Source: Verrucomicrobiota bacterium (lineage in GTDB: Bacteria; Verrucomicrobiota; Verrucomicrobiia; Limisphaerales; UBA9464). From it: DNA of 64,000 bases. The DNA lies in contig CANGKZ010000013.1 of NCBI GenBank assembly GCA_947454705.1, forward strand, positions 60,800 through 124,799. The letters are read 5' to 3'. Under the pieces are notes generated by a model. That model worked only from the letters and a program-made list of their open reading frames with translations, was not told the DNA's origin and ran no database searches. The translations under genes and the position numbers were made by a program. This document shows, piece by piece, positions 1-10,353 of the stretch. Position 1 is the stretch's first letter. Every line of letters starts with the position of its first letter.

Positions 1-1
1 A

Positions 2-700
2 GACGTGGGTGTTTTTTCTCTTCAGCAGGCAACCTCTGGAACCATTCGTTTCGATCTCGCCCCGCAGTTCGCCCTTCAACAGTCCGGCTCTTACCGGATT
101 ACTGCGACGGTGACGCCGATTGCGGGAGGAAACACGTTTGTCAGTCCGCCGTTGACGGTCGAGATCGTCAACGGAGTCCGGCTCAACGAGGACCGAACCT
201 TCGGGTACGCCAAGCCCGACGGATCGATCGTCGCGCGGAAATTCATCCTTCAGCAAGTCAACTACCTCAAGCATCTGCGGCTGTATCTTCGAGTCACCGA
301 CGGCGCGGAATCCCAAACCCTGAAGGTGCTTCAACTGGGGCCGTTGGTTTCCTTTGATCGCCCCCAGTGGGTGATGGATCGCCAAAGCCATTTGCACGTG
401 CTGCATCAGACAGGCCCGGACGATTTGCGGTACCACGAGATCGACCCCGAGGGATCAATTGTGGCACGCCAGGTGTGGCGAATTTCCGGCCGGCGCCCCG
501 AACTTCGCGTGAATGAATCCGGAGAGATTGCAGTCGTTGGAGGCATGCGTCGTCCGGATCGGAACGATATTCCCGCACCGGTCGCCGCACCCGCCGGCGC
601 CACTCCCACCGAGCCGGTAAAACCGTCGGTCAAGGCGCCTGAAGTGGAGGCCAAGCCCCCGACCAAGAAGAATGCAAGCCCAACGGCAAAAGGACGCTAG
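2..700 (+). CDS. Uncharacterised protein, 5' end outside window
   Basis: The frame is open to the left edge (codon at 2-4, then GTG at 5), so the true start is outside the window and at least 232 residues are visible. No known family is recognised. The visible part begins with an apparent beta-rich, Ig-like stretch (SGSYRITATVTP), continues with a segment of alternating polar and aromatic residues, and ends in a Pro/Ala/Lys-rich tail of about 50 residues (APVAAPAGATPTEP...PPTKK) that looks disordered. Such a tail fits an exported or envelope protein, but no signal peptide can be seen because the N-terminus is missing. Its end overlaps the start of the next gene by 29 nt, which suggests a co-transcribed unit with the DUF481 and TPR genes. 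Confidence 0.7.
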   Translation, partial: DVGVFSLQQATSGTIRFDLAPQFALQQSGSYRITATVTPIAGGNTFVSPPLTVEIVNGVRLNEDRTFGYAKPDGSIVARKFILQQVNYLKHLRLYLRVTDGAESQTLKVLQLGPLVSFDRPQWVMDRQSHLHVLHQTGPDDLRYHEIDPEGSIVARQVWRISGRRPELRVNESGEIAVVGGMRRPDRNDIPAPVAAPAGATPTEPVKPSVKAPEVEAKPPTKKNASPTAKGR

Positions 701-1859
701 CCGCCGCACGATCGAATCGGGCGCATCCGGTTGCGGACATCCCTTCCCCGGTTTTCGACGGGCGCTCGCGGTGGTGCTGTCGCTTCTGACATTCGTCCAG
801 GGATCCGCCGCCACGCTGCTGGTCACACTTTCCAACGGCGACCGAATCACCGGTGATTTTCTTTCCGAGGACAACACCCAGTTGGTGATTCTCTCACCGC
901 TTGCGGGACGCATCGCGATCCCGAAATCCGCGGTCGCCCAGCGAGTCGAAACCTCAACCTCGAACAGCACCAGCGGACCGTCCCCTGCTGCGTCGCCGAC
1001 TCCTGCCCCGGCCCCAGCCTCGGTTCCGGCTCCTGCACCAAAGCTGGTTTCCACCAACGCCGCTGCGGCTTCCAAGCAAACGAACTCAACACCCGCGACC
1101 GCAGCCCCGGCGGCGATTGCCGGGGCAAAGAAGCCCGCGGCTCCGCCTCCTCCGGCACAATCCTGGTTTGTCGGACTCATGCCCGTCTCACTCCGTCCGT
1201 TGTTCACCAACTGGCATGGAGGATTGAATCTGGGTATGGACGTGGGGTTTGGCACCTCCGATCGACGGACGTTCTACATGAACGGAAACGCGTCCCACTC
1301 CTGGGATCGCGTCCGCAACACGGTGGATTACCACGTCGCGTATGGCACGGTGAACGCCGTGCAGTCCGCGAACCGGATGGAAGGTTCGGAAAAAACCGAG
1401 ACCGACCTCGGAAAGAAACGCCGTCTCTACATCTACAATCAAGGTGGTGCGGGCTATGACGAAATCCGACGCATCGATTTCGAATTCCACGAAGGCGCCG
1501 GGCTCGGATACAAGCTCCTCCAGAAGCCGAAACTGAACCTGAACACCGAAGCAGGTCTTCAGTATCAGGAGCAGAATTTTCACAACCAGGCGCGCCACTC
1601 CTTCGTATCCGTTCGTCTTGGGGAAAACCTGGTCTGGAGGCCGGTGGATAAGTTGGAGATCCGCCATTCCCTCGCCTACACGCCGGATCTTGCCGACTTT
1701 TCCGTGGTCCGATTCCGCGCCGACCTCAGTCTGATTTATCCCCTCTTCAAACGAATCACGCTGAGCTTCAACTTGATCGACCTGTACGATTCCCAACCCG
1801 CGATCGGCGTGAAAAACAACGACCTCCAGGTTCAATCGACCATCGGCATGAGCTTTTAG
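672..1859 (+). CDS. DUF481-family outer-membrane-type protein
   Basis: This 395-aa protein resembles the DUF481 (YdiY-like) family of predicted outer-membrane beta barrels. A hydrophobic segment near residues 30-47 (ALAVVLSLLTFVQGSAA) acts as an export signal behind a long, basic N-terminal stretch, so the real start could lie downstream of the ATG at 672. The next segment (LSNGDRITGDF, then AIPKSAVAQ) is the small SH3-like N-terminal module often seen before DUF481. A Pro/Ala/Ser-rich linker spans roughly residues 95-160. The rest consists of alternating beta strands with amphipathic patterns (LNLGMDVGFGTSDRRTFYMNG) and ends in a terminal strand (STIGMSF) with the C-terminal Phe typical of outer-membrane barrels. 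Function is unknown. Confidence 0.8.
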   Translation: MQAQRQKDASRRTIESGASGCGHPFPGFRRALAVVLSLLTFVQGSAATLLVTLSNGDRITGDFLSEDNTQLVILSPLAGRIAIPKSAVAQRVETSTSNSTSGPSPAASPTPAPAPASVPAPAPKLVSTNAAAASKQTNSTPATAAPAAIAGAKKPAAPPPPAQSWFVGLMPVSLRPLFTNWHGGLNLGMDVGFGTSDRRTFYMNGNASHSWDRVRNTVDYHVAYGTVNAVQSANRMEGSEKTETDLGKKRRLYIYNQGGAGYDEIRRIDFEFHEGAGLGYKLLQKPKLNLNTEAGLQYQEQNFHNQARHSFVSVRLGENLVWRPVDKLEIRHSLAYTPDLADFSVVRFRADLSLIYPLFKRITLSFNLIDLYDSQPAIGVKNNDLQVQSTIGMSF

Positions 1860-1982
1860 GATTTGCCCGCCGCATGGCAGATCGAGCCCTGGGGCCCGCA
1901 GGCAAGTCTTGAATGGATTCGCGGGATCGCAGAGTGTTTTCCCGTGGATTCAAACGACAACAATTCACGGCGTCAGCGCCGG

Positions 1983-3704
1983 ATGGTTCGGCGAAGCACT
2001 TCGCTCTTGATCACGATCCGTTGGCTGATTGGAGCCACCGTGGTGCTGTTTCTGGCCTGGGCCGTATGGGAATTCCGGGGAGAGCGAACCTACCGCACTT
2101 GGAGAAACAACAAGCGCATGGAAGGCGCGATGTCCCTCTTCCAGCAGGGCAAGGTGGACGAGGCGGCGGTCATGGCGCGCGCCGTGTTCGATTCCGACAA
2201 CAACAACGTTGAGGCGATCCGGATGATCGCGACGGCTGCGGAACGCAGTTCCCCCTATGCCGCCCGCCCCTGGCGGCAGCGTGCGTTTGATCTGCAGCCC
2301 TGGAATCTCACCAATCGAATCGATCTCGCGATCACCTACCTTCGCATCGGTGATGCAATGACGTCGCGCAACCTGCTGCTCGCCGTTGGAACAAACGTGC
2401 CGACCTCCGCGTCCTTCCTTGAGACCCTCGGGGCGGCGAGCTTTGCGGTCGGGGACATGACCCGCGCCGAGTACGGTTTTGCGCAGGCCAGCCGACTGGA
2501 TCCCTCGAACCTGGACCGCCAATTCAATCTGGCGAAGGTCCTGCTGACGCTCGATTCTCCGGCCCGGAATGCCGAGGCACGTCAGACCATTGACCGACTC
2601 TCCACCAATCCCGCCACCCGGGTTGCGGCCTTGACGCTTCGCGTTGAGGATGCGTTGAGCCACAAACGGGTGTCGGAAGCCGTCCGCTTTGCCGAGAATC
2701 TTAGTTCCATCACCAACGTTCCCTTTTCAGGCCGTCTACTGCACCTGACCGCCCTCAAAGCGGCCTCCTCGCCCAAGCTCGCGCCCGCGCTGGCCTCCCT
2801 TCAGAAGACTGCCGTGGCAAGTCCCGTGGAATTTGCTCAGCTCGCGGTCTGGATGAGTCGCAACGGGATGAGTCCTGCGGCCATGAAATGGGTCAAGAGT
2901 CTCTCGCCCGATCAGCTGGCCGATCCCTCCGCGCGAATCGCGGTGGCCGACCTATACATCGGAATTCAGGACTGGCTTGGACTTCGGCAGTGGGTTCGTT
3001 CGGAGGATTGGAAGAATTTCAATGCCTTCCGCCTCGCCTACGATTCCTTTGCATCGCGTTTCCTGGGATCTGCGGAAAGCCGCGCCACCGAGCAGGACGC
3101 GCTCTGGCAGCGAGCCATCAAGGCCACAGAGAAGAATCCGGCCCAGCTCCAGGCGTTGTCCCAGATGGCGCTTCAGTGGAAGATGATCCCGCAATACGAA
3201 GCGACCCTCTGGGCCATTTCCGAGGGCGGGATTTCAGAGGAAGCCGCGCTGGTGGAACTCAACCAGCTGTACAAGGGGCGTCAGGACACGCTCGGACAGT
3301 TGAAAGTGGCGCGCCGACTTTTCGCGCTTCGCGGAAGCGATGTTTCAAATCTGAACAACGTGGTTTATCTCGGCCTGCTGCTGGATGGAGCCGATGGGAA
3401 CCTTCAGAAGCTCGCCGATACGCTCCATGAACGCTCCAGCAAGGATCCCAATCATGTTTCCACCTACGCCTTCGCGCTCTTCCGCCGCAACCAACCTCAG
3501 AAGGCGGTGGAGGCGATGAACACCATCGATCCTGTCACGCTCAAGAAGCCCTCGTTTGCAGCAATGATGGGGTTGTTCCAAGCCCACGCTGGAAACGCAA
3601 AGGCGGCACGCGAGTATCTCACCCTGTCGACTGGAGCATCGCTCCTGCCTGAAGAGGACGCGCTGGTCCGGACGGCTAAGGCAATGGCGCGGATGACGCA
3701 GTAG
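1983..3704 (+). CDS. Membrane-anchored TPR-repeat protein
   Basis: The product is about 573 aa. The frame is open from 1863, but the ATG at 1983 is preferred because it gives MVRRSTSLL followed directly by one membrane segment (IRWLIGATVVLFLAWAVW, about residues 10-28), while the upstream residues look non-coding. The rest is helical tetratricopeptide-like repeats, with helix pairs such as AMSLFQQGKVDEAAVMARAVF and TLGAASFAVGDMTRAEYGFA. It is probably a periplasm-facing scaffold, and no catalytic motif is seen. The gene follows the DUF481 gene closely. Its 3' end overlaps the end of the convergent TPR gene on the other strand by 29 nt. Confidence 0.85.
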   Translation: MVRRSTSLLITIRWLIGATVVLFLAWAVWEFRGERTYRTWRNNKRMEGAMSLFQQGKVDEAAVMARAVFDSDNNNVEAIRMIATAAERSSPYAARPWRQRAFDLQPWNLTNRIDLAITYLRIGDAMTSRNLLLAVGTNVPTSASFLETLGAASFAVGDMTRAEYGFAQASRLDPSNLDRQFNLAKVLLTLDSPARNAEARQTIDRLSTNPATRVAALTLRVEDALSHKRVSEAVRFAENLSSITNVPFSGRLLHLTALKAASSPKLAPALASLQKTAVASPVEFAQLAVWMSRNGMSPAAMKWVKSLSPDQLADPSARIAVADLYIGIQDWLGLRQWVRSEDWKNFNAFRLAYDSFASRFLGSAESRATEQDALWQRAIKATEKNPAQLQALSQMALQWKMIPQYEATLWAISEGGISEEAALVELNQLYKGRQDTLGQLKVARRLFALRGSDVSNLNNVVYLGLLLDGADGNLQKLADTLHERSSKDPNHVSTYAFALFRRNQPQKAVEAMNTIDPVTLKKPSFAAMMGLFQAHAGNAKAAREYLTLSTGASLLPEEDALVRTAKAMARMTQ

Positions 3705-6384
3705 TGCCGCTCCGGCGGACCACCGCCGCGGCACGCTCGGTCCAGACGGCGCGCTCCGCAGGCAGCTCCTCCGCGAGTTCCTGATACAGGGCGGCCGCCT
3801 CCCGGTAGCGACCCAGCTCCTCGAGCACACGGCCCGCCTCACGGCCTGCGTCGTTGAGCCAGAGCGGCAACATGGACTCCCCTTCCCGGCGCAAACGTCC
3901 ATGCGCGGCGTCGAGGTACACGTTCAGCGCCGCGGTGAGTTCCGACACCCGCCCGGACGCCGACACCGCCAGTGCGGCGAGTTTCTCATGAGCGGTGCCA
4001 AAGCCCATCGCTGCCTGACAACGGACCGAGAGTTCCGCGCCGGGGTCACGAAGCACCTGTTGGTACAACTCCGCCGCAAGCCCCAGCTCAGCGGCTCGCT
4101 TGCCGGAATCGGCCGGACTGTCCGCGCGAAACTGCGTTGCCAGTTGCAGGTGGCAGTCCGCCATTCGCCCGAGCGCAGGAGCGCGTTGGGGCGATTTTTC
4201 GAAGCTCGCCGCCTTGGTGAAGGCCTGCAGGGCGAGATCGAAGGGAATCAACGGACGGGAGGGATCCTGACTCCGCTGGGAGAGCCGGAGTTCCCCCAAA
4301 GCAAAATACGCCGTCGGAAGCAGCGATTCCGGGGCCGCCTTGTGGCTTAGCAATTCATTGAGGTACTGCAGGGCACTCTCGTAGCTCTGACGCTCCCGGG
4401 CCGACTCAGCCGCCCAATAGAGGGCCTTGAACCATGGCTCCTGCCCCTTCCAAAAGCCGTTCGTGATCAACCTCAGGCAGGTCTGCTCCGCACGGATGAA
4501 ATCTCGGCTCCGAAAGTAATCGGTCGCCACCCACAAATGCGCATTCGGGGCCATTGGATGCGTGGGATACTTCGACGCCACAATCGAAAGCCCCTCGGTC
4601 GAATTGGTTCGACTCGGGTCCATGGCGATCGCCCAGGCGCGCTCGATCTCCGCCTGTGCGAGCACCGGCGCGTTGGTGGTCGTCGCCAGGAGAGCATCCA
4701 ATCGGACCACCGCGTTGCTCCACTGCTTGGCGCGAAGTTCCGAGGCAATCAGCGCGAGCTGAAAATCTGCACGGTCCGCAGACTGCGGAAACCTCGCAGC
4801 AAAATCCTGCAACAGCTTCCGCGCCTGCTCGCGGTCCCCAACCTTGGACAGGAACTGCCCGAACAAAAGCCCGCCCCGCTTGGCCGGCTGCCCCTCGGGC
4901 CACGACATCAGCAGGCGGCTCATGGCCCGGTCCGCCACAACCCGATTGGTGGTAAGCACCGCGGCTCGGACCGTCTGCTCCGCGACCAATTCCCCGAGTT
5001 CGCGCTGAACATCCGGCAGGTCCGGATAGCCATCCAACACCTGGGTGTACTGCGTCAGCGCGGCTGCGGCATCCCCGCGCATCAACTGGCAATCGCCCGC
5101 CTTGAATCGAGCCAATGCCTGCATTGCATTCTTCGGAAACGCAGCGGCGGCGGCGATGAAATTAGTCTCGGCATCGCGGATCGGATCCGCCGCGTTTTCC
5201 CGTGTGCCCGCCTCCCAGAGCGCCCACGCGCGCCCCAGATACAGCGGACCGGTCAGATCCGCCGAGGGCGCATTGGAAAGCGCGAGCTGGAACTGGGTGG
5301 CCGACGAAGCCAGCAGGCCCGCGACTTCGGTGCGATTCGTGCCGCCGCGAGACGAAATCGATTGGCGGAACAGAGTTTGCCCCAACAGGAGCCGGACACG
5401 GTTGATCTCCGGATCGGTCGGCAGCGCGGTCACAAACGCCTCGAGACGCTCCCTCGCCCGCAGCCAATCCCCGCGCTCCATCTGCAATTCCACCAGTCGC
5501 AGGGTGGCTTCACGAAAGAAGTCAGGCGGGGTGCCCGGAGCGGTGTTCAAGGCGAAGACGGCCGACGCCCCCTCCCGATCCCCTTTTTTCAACATCAGGC
5601 GTCCCTCCCACGCCGCCGCCTCCGCGCGCAATCCGGCCAGATCGACCGACTTCGTCGTCAGCGCACGAATCTGACGCGCAGACTCCAGCGCATCGGCGAG
5701 GCGGTTCATCGATTCAAACAAGCGCAGACGCTGACGCAGACGCGAGTACTCCTCCGCCGGAGACGTCGCAAACGCCGCAGCCTCCTGAAGCGACGACTCC
5801 GCGGCCGCCCCATCCTTGAGCGCAATTTGTGCCTCCGCCCGAGCCATCAGCCCCCGGAACGCCACCGCATTGAGTTTTCCTCCGACGGCCTTGCGGATGA
5901 AGGCTCCCTGCGGATTCATGAGTACAGCCACGGCCGAAGCCGCGTTGCCGGTTTTCATGCGCAATTCCGCTTCACGCACCGCGGCAAGACCCGCCCGGGG
6001 CACCTCGGAAAACTGCTTCTGAAACTGCGCGAACAAATCCGCCGCACCGCTGAAATCCTCCCGGGACACCGCCGACTCCGCCTGCGCAAACAGCAGCCGT
6101 TGCTGCGCCTCCGCCTTGAAGGAACTCCGCGGGTATCGCACCAGAAATTCGGCGTATTCCGCCGAGGCCCGCTCCCACAACGAGGTTTCGAAATCGCGGG
6201 TGGCCGCATCCAGGGCGATGCGTTCAGCGCTTTGAGCCAGAGCCGGCAGCGTCCCCAACAGAAGCAGGAAAAACAGTGCGAAGGCCGCCGCCAGTCCTCC
6301 GGCGCAGGCCCGGTTCGGCGACCCGAACCCGACTCCGGGTCCGGTGTCGGACAACCGATTTTCATTTTCCAGCACGCTCGTCAT
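3676..6384 (-). CDS. Large exported TPR-repeat protein
   Basis: The product is 902 aa. Residues 30-51 form a signal peptide (AAAFALFFLLLLGTLPALAQS) with a likely cut after ALA. The mature part is almost entirely tetratricopeptide-like helix pairs, for example WERASAEYAEFLVRYP, KAGDCQLMRGDAAAALTQYTQVLDGYPDLP and ELGRYREAAALYQELAEELP. The early repeats resemble BamD/YbgF-type periplasmic TPR proteins. The start ATG overlaps the uvrA stop (ATGA, 6381-6384), so the two are likely translated from one message although they share no obvious function. The role is unknown; a periplasmic scaffold is the reasonable guess. Confidence 0.85.
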   Translation of the reverse strand: MTSVLENENRLSDTGPGVGFGSPNRACAGGLAAAFALFFLLLLGTLPALAQSAERIALDAATRDFETSLWERASAEYAEFLVRYPRSSFKAEAQQRLLFAQAESAVSREDFSGAADLFAQFQKQFSEVPRAGLAAVREAELRMKTGNAASAVAVLMNPQGAFIRKAVGGKLNAVAFRGLMARAEAQIALKDGAAAESSLQEAAAFATSPAEEYSRLRQRLRLFESMNRLADALESARQIRALTTKSVDLAGLRAEAAAWEGRLMLKKGDREGASAVFALNTAPGTPPDFFREATLRLVELQMERGDWLRARERLEAFVTALPTDPEINRVRLLLGQTLFRQSISSRGGTNRTEVAGLLASSATQFQLALSNAPSADLTGPLYLGRAWALWEAGTRENAADPIRDAETNFIAAAAAFPKNAMQALARFKAGDCQLMRGDAAAALTQYTQVLDGYPDLPDVQRELGELVAEQTVRAAVLTTNRVVADRAMSRLLMSWPEGQPAKRGGLLFGQFLSKVGDREQARKLLQDFAARFPQSADRADFQLALIASELRAKQWSNAVVRLDALLATTTNAPVLAQAEIERAWAIAMDPSRTNSTEGLSIVASKYPTHPMAPNAHLWVATDYFRSRDFIRAEQTCLRLITNGFWKGQEPWFKALYWAAESARERQSYESALQYLNELLSHKAAPESLLPTAYFALGELRLSQRSQDPSRPLIPFDLALQAFTKAASFEKSPQRAPALGRMADCHLQLATQFRADSPADSGKRAAELGLAAELYQQVLRDPGAELSVRCQAAMGFGTAHEKLAALAVSASGRVSELTAALNVYLDAAHGRLRREGESMLPLWLNDAGREAGRVLEELGRYREAAALYQELAEELPAERAVWTERAAAVVRRSGTTASSAPLP

Positions 6385-9335
6385 GGGGCCACCAACTGTC
6401 GGGTTTGCGGTGCAAGCATGCGAGCCAGAAACCGGCCGGTATGGCTCTCCGGACAGCGCGCCACCACCTCGGGCGGACCCTCCACCACGATGCGTCCGCC
6501 CCCTGCCCCGCCCTCGGGCCCAAGATCGATCACCCAGTCCGCCGTCTTGATCACATCGAGGTTGTGCTCAATCACCACCAGCGAATTTCCGGAGGCCCGA
6601 AGTTGGAACAGCACTTCCAGCAGCTTCGCCACGTCGGAGAAATGGAGGCCGGTGGTGGGTTCATCCAGCAGGTACAGGGTTCGCCCCGTCTGCCGTCGCG
6701 ACAGCTCCGAGGCGAGCTTCAACCGCTGCGCCTCACCGCCCGAAAGCGTCGTGGCCGGCTGCCCCAGTCTCAGATACCCGAGCCCCACTTCCGCCAGCGT
6801 GCGACACGGCTCCATGAGCTTCGGCACCGCACGGAAAAACGCCACCGCCTCGTCCACCGTCATCCCGAGCACGTCCGAAATGTTCAACCCTTTGTAGGCG
6901 ATCTCGAGGGTTTCCCGGTTGTATCGCTTCCCGCCGCAGGCCTCGCAGGTCACGTACACGGGCGGCAGGAAGTGCATCTCAATCTTGAGCACGCCATCGC
7001 CTTCGCACTTCTCGCAGCGGCCGCCTTTCACATTGAAGCTGAACCGTCCAGCCCCGTAGCCGCGAACCCTTGACGCCGGAAGGTTCGAAAACAGATCGCG
7101 GATCTCGTTGAAGATCCCGGTGAACGTCGCCGGATTGCTCCGCGGCGTGCGGCCAATGGGCGATTGATCCACCACCACGCATTTGTCGATGCGCTCCAAT
7201 CCGAGGATTTCGTCGTGTTTTCCGGGGATTTCCTTCGATCCATGCCATTTGCGCTGGATGGCGCGACGCAAGATGTCGTCGATCAGGGTCGATTTCCCAC
7301 TGCCACTCACGCCCGTGACCACCGTCATCAGCCCCAGCGGAAGCCGCGCGGTGATGTTCTTCAGGTTGTTCTCGCGCGCCCCCACGATCTCAATCCACCC
7401 CTTCGATTCCCGCGGTTGCACGCGCTCCTTGGGAATCGGAATGCAAAGATCCCCGGAAAGATACCGACCGGTGACGGATTTCGGGTTGGCCAGAATCTCC
7501 TCCAGCGTGCCCTGCGCCACCAGTTCCCCGCCGTGAATTCCAGCCCCCGGACCGAGGTCGAGCACGTGGTCCGCCTGCCGGATGGTGTCTTCATCGTGTT
7601 CCACCACGAGCACGCTGTTCCCCAGGTCCCGCAGGCCCTTCAGCGTGGCAATCAGCCGGTCGTTGTCGCGCTGATGCAACCCGATGCTCGGCTCATCGAG
7701 GATGTACAACACGCCCATCAATCCGGCACCGATCTGCGTGGCCAGGCGGATTCGTTGAGCCTCGCCACCGCTCAAAGTCCCGCTCTCCCGATCGAGGGCC
7801 AGGTACCCCAGTCCCACCTGACGCAGAAACGCGAGCCGCTTCCGAATCTCCAGCACCAGTTCGTTGGCGATCTTCCGTTGCAGATCCGTCAGCACCAAAC
7901 GCTCCAACACCAGGTCGGCAGCCTCGATGGAAAGCCGGCAAAAATCCGCGATCGAAAGCCCGGGCACCTTGGTGGCCCCGCCCGAAATGCGTTCCGGCAC
8001 CACCCCATTTCCCGGGAGCGTGATGGCCAGCACCTCGGGACGCAGCCGTCGCCCCTCGCAGGCATCGCACGGCTGCAGCGTCATGTAGGCCTTCAGCCGG
8101 TTGCGCGTGAACTCGCTTTCGCTCTCGGCGTACAGGCGTTCCAAATTTGGGAGCACGCCTTCAAACGGCTTCTTCGTCTTGCGCGGCGTCCCCGCGTTCA
8201 TGAAATGGAACTCGATCTCCTCGGTCCCGGTTCCGTGCATCAGCTTCTGCTTAAAATCCTCGGGAAGCGATTTCCAGGGCTGGTCCGCCGGGACGCCGTA
8301 ATGCTTCGCGATGCCGCGCAGCAGTCCCTTGTAGTACACCACCATCTTCTTCCCGCCCATGCCCCGATACGGCCGCACGGCGCCGTCCTCAAGGGACAAC
8401 GTGTCATCCGGAGCAATCAGCTCGGGATCGAACACTTGCTTTTGTCCCAGGCCGTGACAAACCGGACAGGCCCCGCGGGGGGAGTTGAAGGAAAAGGACT
8501 GCGGCGTCGGCGTTTCGAAACTGCGACCGGTCGCGGGGGAATACATCCGGTTCGAATGCAGCGTTTCCACCCAGGCGGGTCCACCCGGTGCGACCGCCGC
8601 GGGATCCGGACTCTGATGCAGCACCCACACGCGTCCCTCGCCCCATTTCAGGGCGGTTTCCACCGAATCGGCCAAACGAGTTCGCACGCCGTCGGCGATG
8701 ACAATGCGGTCCACCACCACTTCGATTCGGTGCGACGACTTCTTCTCCAAGCGCGGCACCGTCGTGGCGGAAAGCTCGGTGATCACGCCATCGATTCGCG
8801 CGCGGACAAATCCCTCGCGCGACAACCGCTCCAACACGTCGCGAAACTCGCCGCGCTGATCCTCAATCACCGGGGCCAGCAGCATCACCCGCGACTTCGC
8901 CGGCAGTGCGAGGATACGATCCACGATGTCGCCCGTAGTTTGCTGCACGATCGGCGTGCCCGTGTCCGGATCGTGCGGCAATCCCACGTGCGCGTAGAGC
9001 AGGCGCAGATAATCGTAGATCTCGGTGGTGGTCGCGATGGTCGATCGCGGATTCGCGCCGCTGCTGCGCTGTTCGATGGCGATGGCGGGCGAGAGGCCTT
9101 CGATGTGATCCAGCTCCGGCTTTTGAAGCTGATCGAGGAACTGCCGGGCGTAGGCGGAAAGCGATTCAACGTACTTGCGCTGTCCCTCGGCAAAAATGGT
9201 GTCGAACGCGAGCGACGACTTCCCCGATCCGCTGGGGCCGGTGAACACCACGAGCTTGTCCCTCGGGATGTCCACCGAGAGATTCTTCAGATTGTGCTGC
9301 CGCGCCCCACGGAGGCGCAGGAAGTCCTTCGACAT
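6381..9335 (-). CDS. uvrA: UvrA, excinuclease ABC subunit A
   Basis: UvrA is the DNA-damage sensor of nucleotide excision repair; a dimer loads UvrB at lesions. The product is 984 aa from the ATG at 9335 ([18 protein letters not shown]); in-frame codons further upstream add residues not expected in the family. Both ABC modules are intact: Walker [10 protein letters not shown] near residue 33 and GVSGSGKST in the second half, with two LSGGEAQR signatures. The zinc modules are present as CPVCHG...CDACEG in the first half and CEKCEGDG...CEACGGKR in the second. The UvrB-binding region after the first Walker A is present. It is somewhat longer than the usual ~940 aa. Its stop overlaps the start of the downstream TPR gene. 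Confidence 0.97.
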   Translation of the reverse strand: MSKDFLRLRGARQHNLKNLSVDIPRDKLVVFTGPSGSGKSSLAFDTIFAEGQRKYVESLSAYARQFLDQLQKPELDHIEGLSPAIAIEQRSSGANPRSTIATTTEIYDYLRLLYAHVGLPHDPDTGTPIVQQTTGDIVDRILALPAKSRVMLLAPVIEDQRGEFRDVLERLSREGFVRARIDGVITELSATTVPRLEKKSSHRIEVVVDRIVIADGVRTRLADSVETALKWGEGRVWVLHQSPDPAAVAPGGPAWVETLHSNRMYSPATGRSFETPTPQSFSFNSPRGACPVCHGLGQKQVFDPELIAPDDTLSLEDGAVRPYRGMGGKKMVVYYKGLLRGIAKHYGVPADQPWKSLPEDFKQKLMHGTGTEEIEFHFMNAGTPRKTKKPFEGVLPNLERLYAESESEFTRNRLKAYMTLQPCDACEGRRLRPEVLAITLPGNGVVPERISGGATKVPGLSIADFCRLSIEAADLVLERLVLTDLQRKIANELVLEIRKRLAFLRQVGLGYLALDRESGTLSGGEAQRIRLATQIGAGLMGVLYILDEPSIGLHQRDNDRLIATLKGLRDLGNSVLVVEHDEDTIRQADHVLDLGPGAGIHGGELVAQGTLEEILANPKSVTGRYLSGDLCIPIPKERVQPRESKGWIEIVGARENNLKNITARLPLGLMTVVTGVSGSGKSTLIDDILRRAIQRKWHGSKEIPGKHDEILGLERIDKCVVVDQSPIGRTPRSNPATFTGIFNEIRDLFSNLPASRVRGYGAGRFSFNVKGGRCEKCEGDGVLKIEMHFLPPVYVTCEACGGKRYNRETLEIAYKGLNISDVLGMTVDEAVAFFRAVPKLMEPCRTLAEVGLGYLRLGQPATTLSGGEAQRLKLASELSRRQTGRTLYLLDEPTTGLHFSDVAKLLEVLFQLRASGNSLVVIEHNLDVIKTADWVIDLGPEGGAGGGRIVVEGPPEVVARCPESHTGRFLARMLAPQTRQLVAP

Positions 9336-9436
9336 GGGAGCGATCAAACCACAGTCGGAATGCAAATCCCATCCAGAGCACGCTCCGCGGACGAATCATT
9401 TCTGATCCACGCAGAAAAACCGCTCCGCCGGCGGAT

Positions 9437-10249
9437 TCAATAGTAGTAGGCCGTGTTGCCACCAGGCCCGCCGACGGCGCGCTTTCGGATCTGCATTTTC
9501 GGCCGCACCACCGTGCTGCCATCGGCCTGGCCGACCGGTTGATCGGGCGCGAGCGAAAACTCGAGGAACAGGTGCCGCACATTCGGCGCATTGAACTTGC
9601 CCAGATGCCCCACGTCCCAGGTCACCGACCCCGGAGTATCGCTGACGCGGTGGGTGATGAAGGCGCGGGTGGCATCGCACTCATCCGTGCTCCGCGGCCA
9701 TGCGGGTTCGCGGTCTGTTGCGTTCGGGTCGGTGCTCCCGCTGATCGACGGAAAGGTCATCCCGGGAAAGTTCGCCAGCCACATGTACGGCGTATAGACG
9801 TTCGCTGCGGGCGTATCCCAGCCGCCGTAATCCTTCGTCGAGGTGTCGGCGAAATTGGTCATGCTGGCGTAGTTCAACCATTGCCGACCGAAGGATTTGG
9901 CCGTGATCGGGCAGATGAGCACCACGGTGGCGTTGAGGTATTTTCCCCGCATGGAATCCACGATGCTGTCCTTGCGTCCGCCGGTCCGGTGGTAGTCGGG
10001 ACTTCCGTCATCGTGCTGCTGGAACTTCCCCCTGGAATCGTCGGCGTAGAGAATTTGGGCGAGGTATTGGTTCCGGATGTTGTTGATGCAGGCAATCCGG
10101 CTGGCCTTGTACTTCGACTTCGCAAGCCCCGGCAGCAGCATGCTGGCGAGAATCGCAATGATGGCGATCACCACCAGGAGCTCGATGAGTGTGAATGCCC
10201 TCCTACGTCCGAGAGGACCTCGAGATTGGGATTCGCAATCGCGCTTCAT
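9437..10249 (-). CDS. Prepilin-type N-terminal methylation domain protein
   Basis: The product is 270 aa. Residues 16-40 carry a type IV prepilin/pseudopilin signal ([21 protein letters not shown]), in which a prepilin peptidase would cut before the Phe and the following Glu sits at position +5. The helix is followed by a globular domain with a few cysteines and aromatic-rich segments ([13 protein letters not shown]), as in the abundant DUF1559-like/'H-X9-DG' type proteins of Verrucomicrobia and Planctomycetes. The C-terminus is GGNTAYYY. It is presumably assembled or exported through a type II secretion/type IV pilus-like system, but no such machinery lies in this window. A second protein of the same kind is at 22089-22934. 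Confidence 0.85.
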   Translation of the reverse strand: MKRDCESQSRGPLGRRRAFTLIELLVVIAIIAILASMLLPGLAKSKYKASRIACINNIRNQYLAQILYADDSRGKFQQHDDGSPDYHRTGGRKDSIVDSMRGKYLNATVVLICPITAKSFGRQWLNYASMTNFADTSTKDYGGWDTPAANVYTPYMWLANFPGMTFPSISGSTDPNATDREPAWPRSTDECDATRAFITHRVSDTPGSVTWDVGHLGKFNAPNVRHLFLEFSLAPDQPVGQADGSTVVRPKMQIRKRAVGGPGGNTAYYY

Positions 10250-10353
10250 GGGGAGGGAGCTTACTTGGCCTTTCGGCCACCGTGGTCACGGCACGCACGA
10301 GCGTCAAGGGATCCGCGAAGAATCTCATCTCCAGAAGGCAACCCGACGGGGTT

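Noticed and set aside
4537..6897. Open frame of about 786 codons opposite the TPR gene
   Set aside because: Arg/Gln-rich antisense frame crossing two real genes; no start context and no domain.
7164..9443. Open frame of about 759 codons opposite uvrA
   Set aside because: Shadow of uvrA on the other strand; uvrA motifs are complete and intact.
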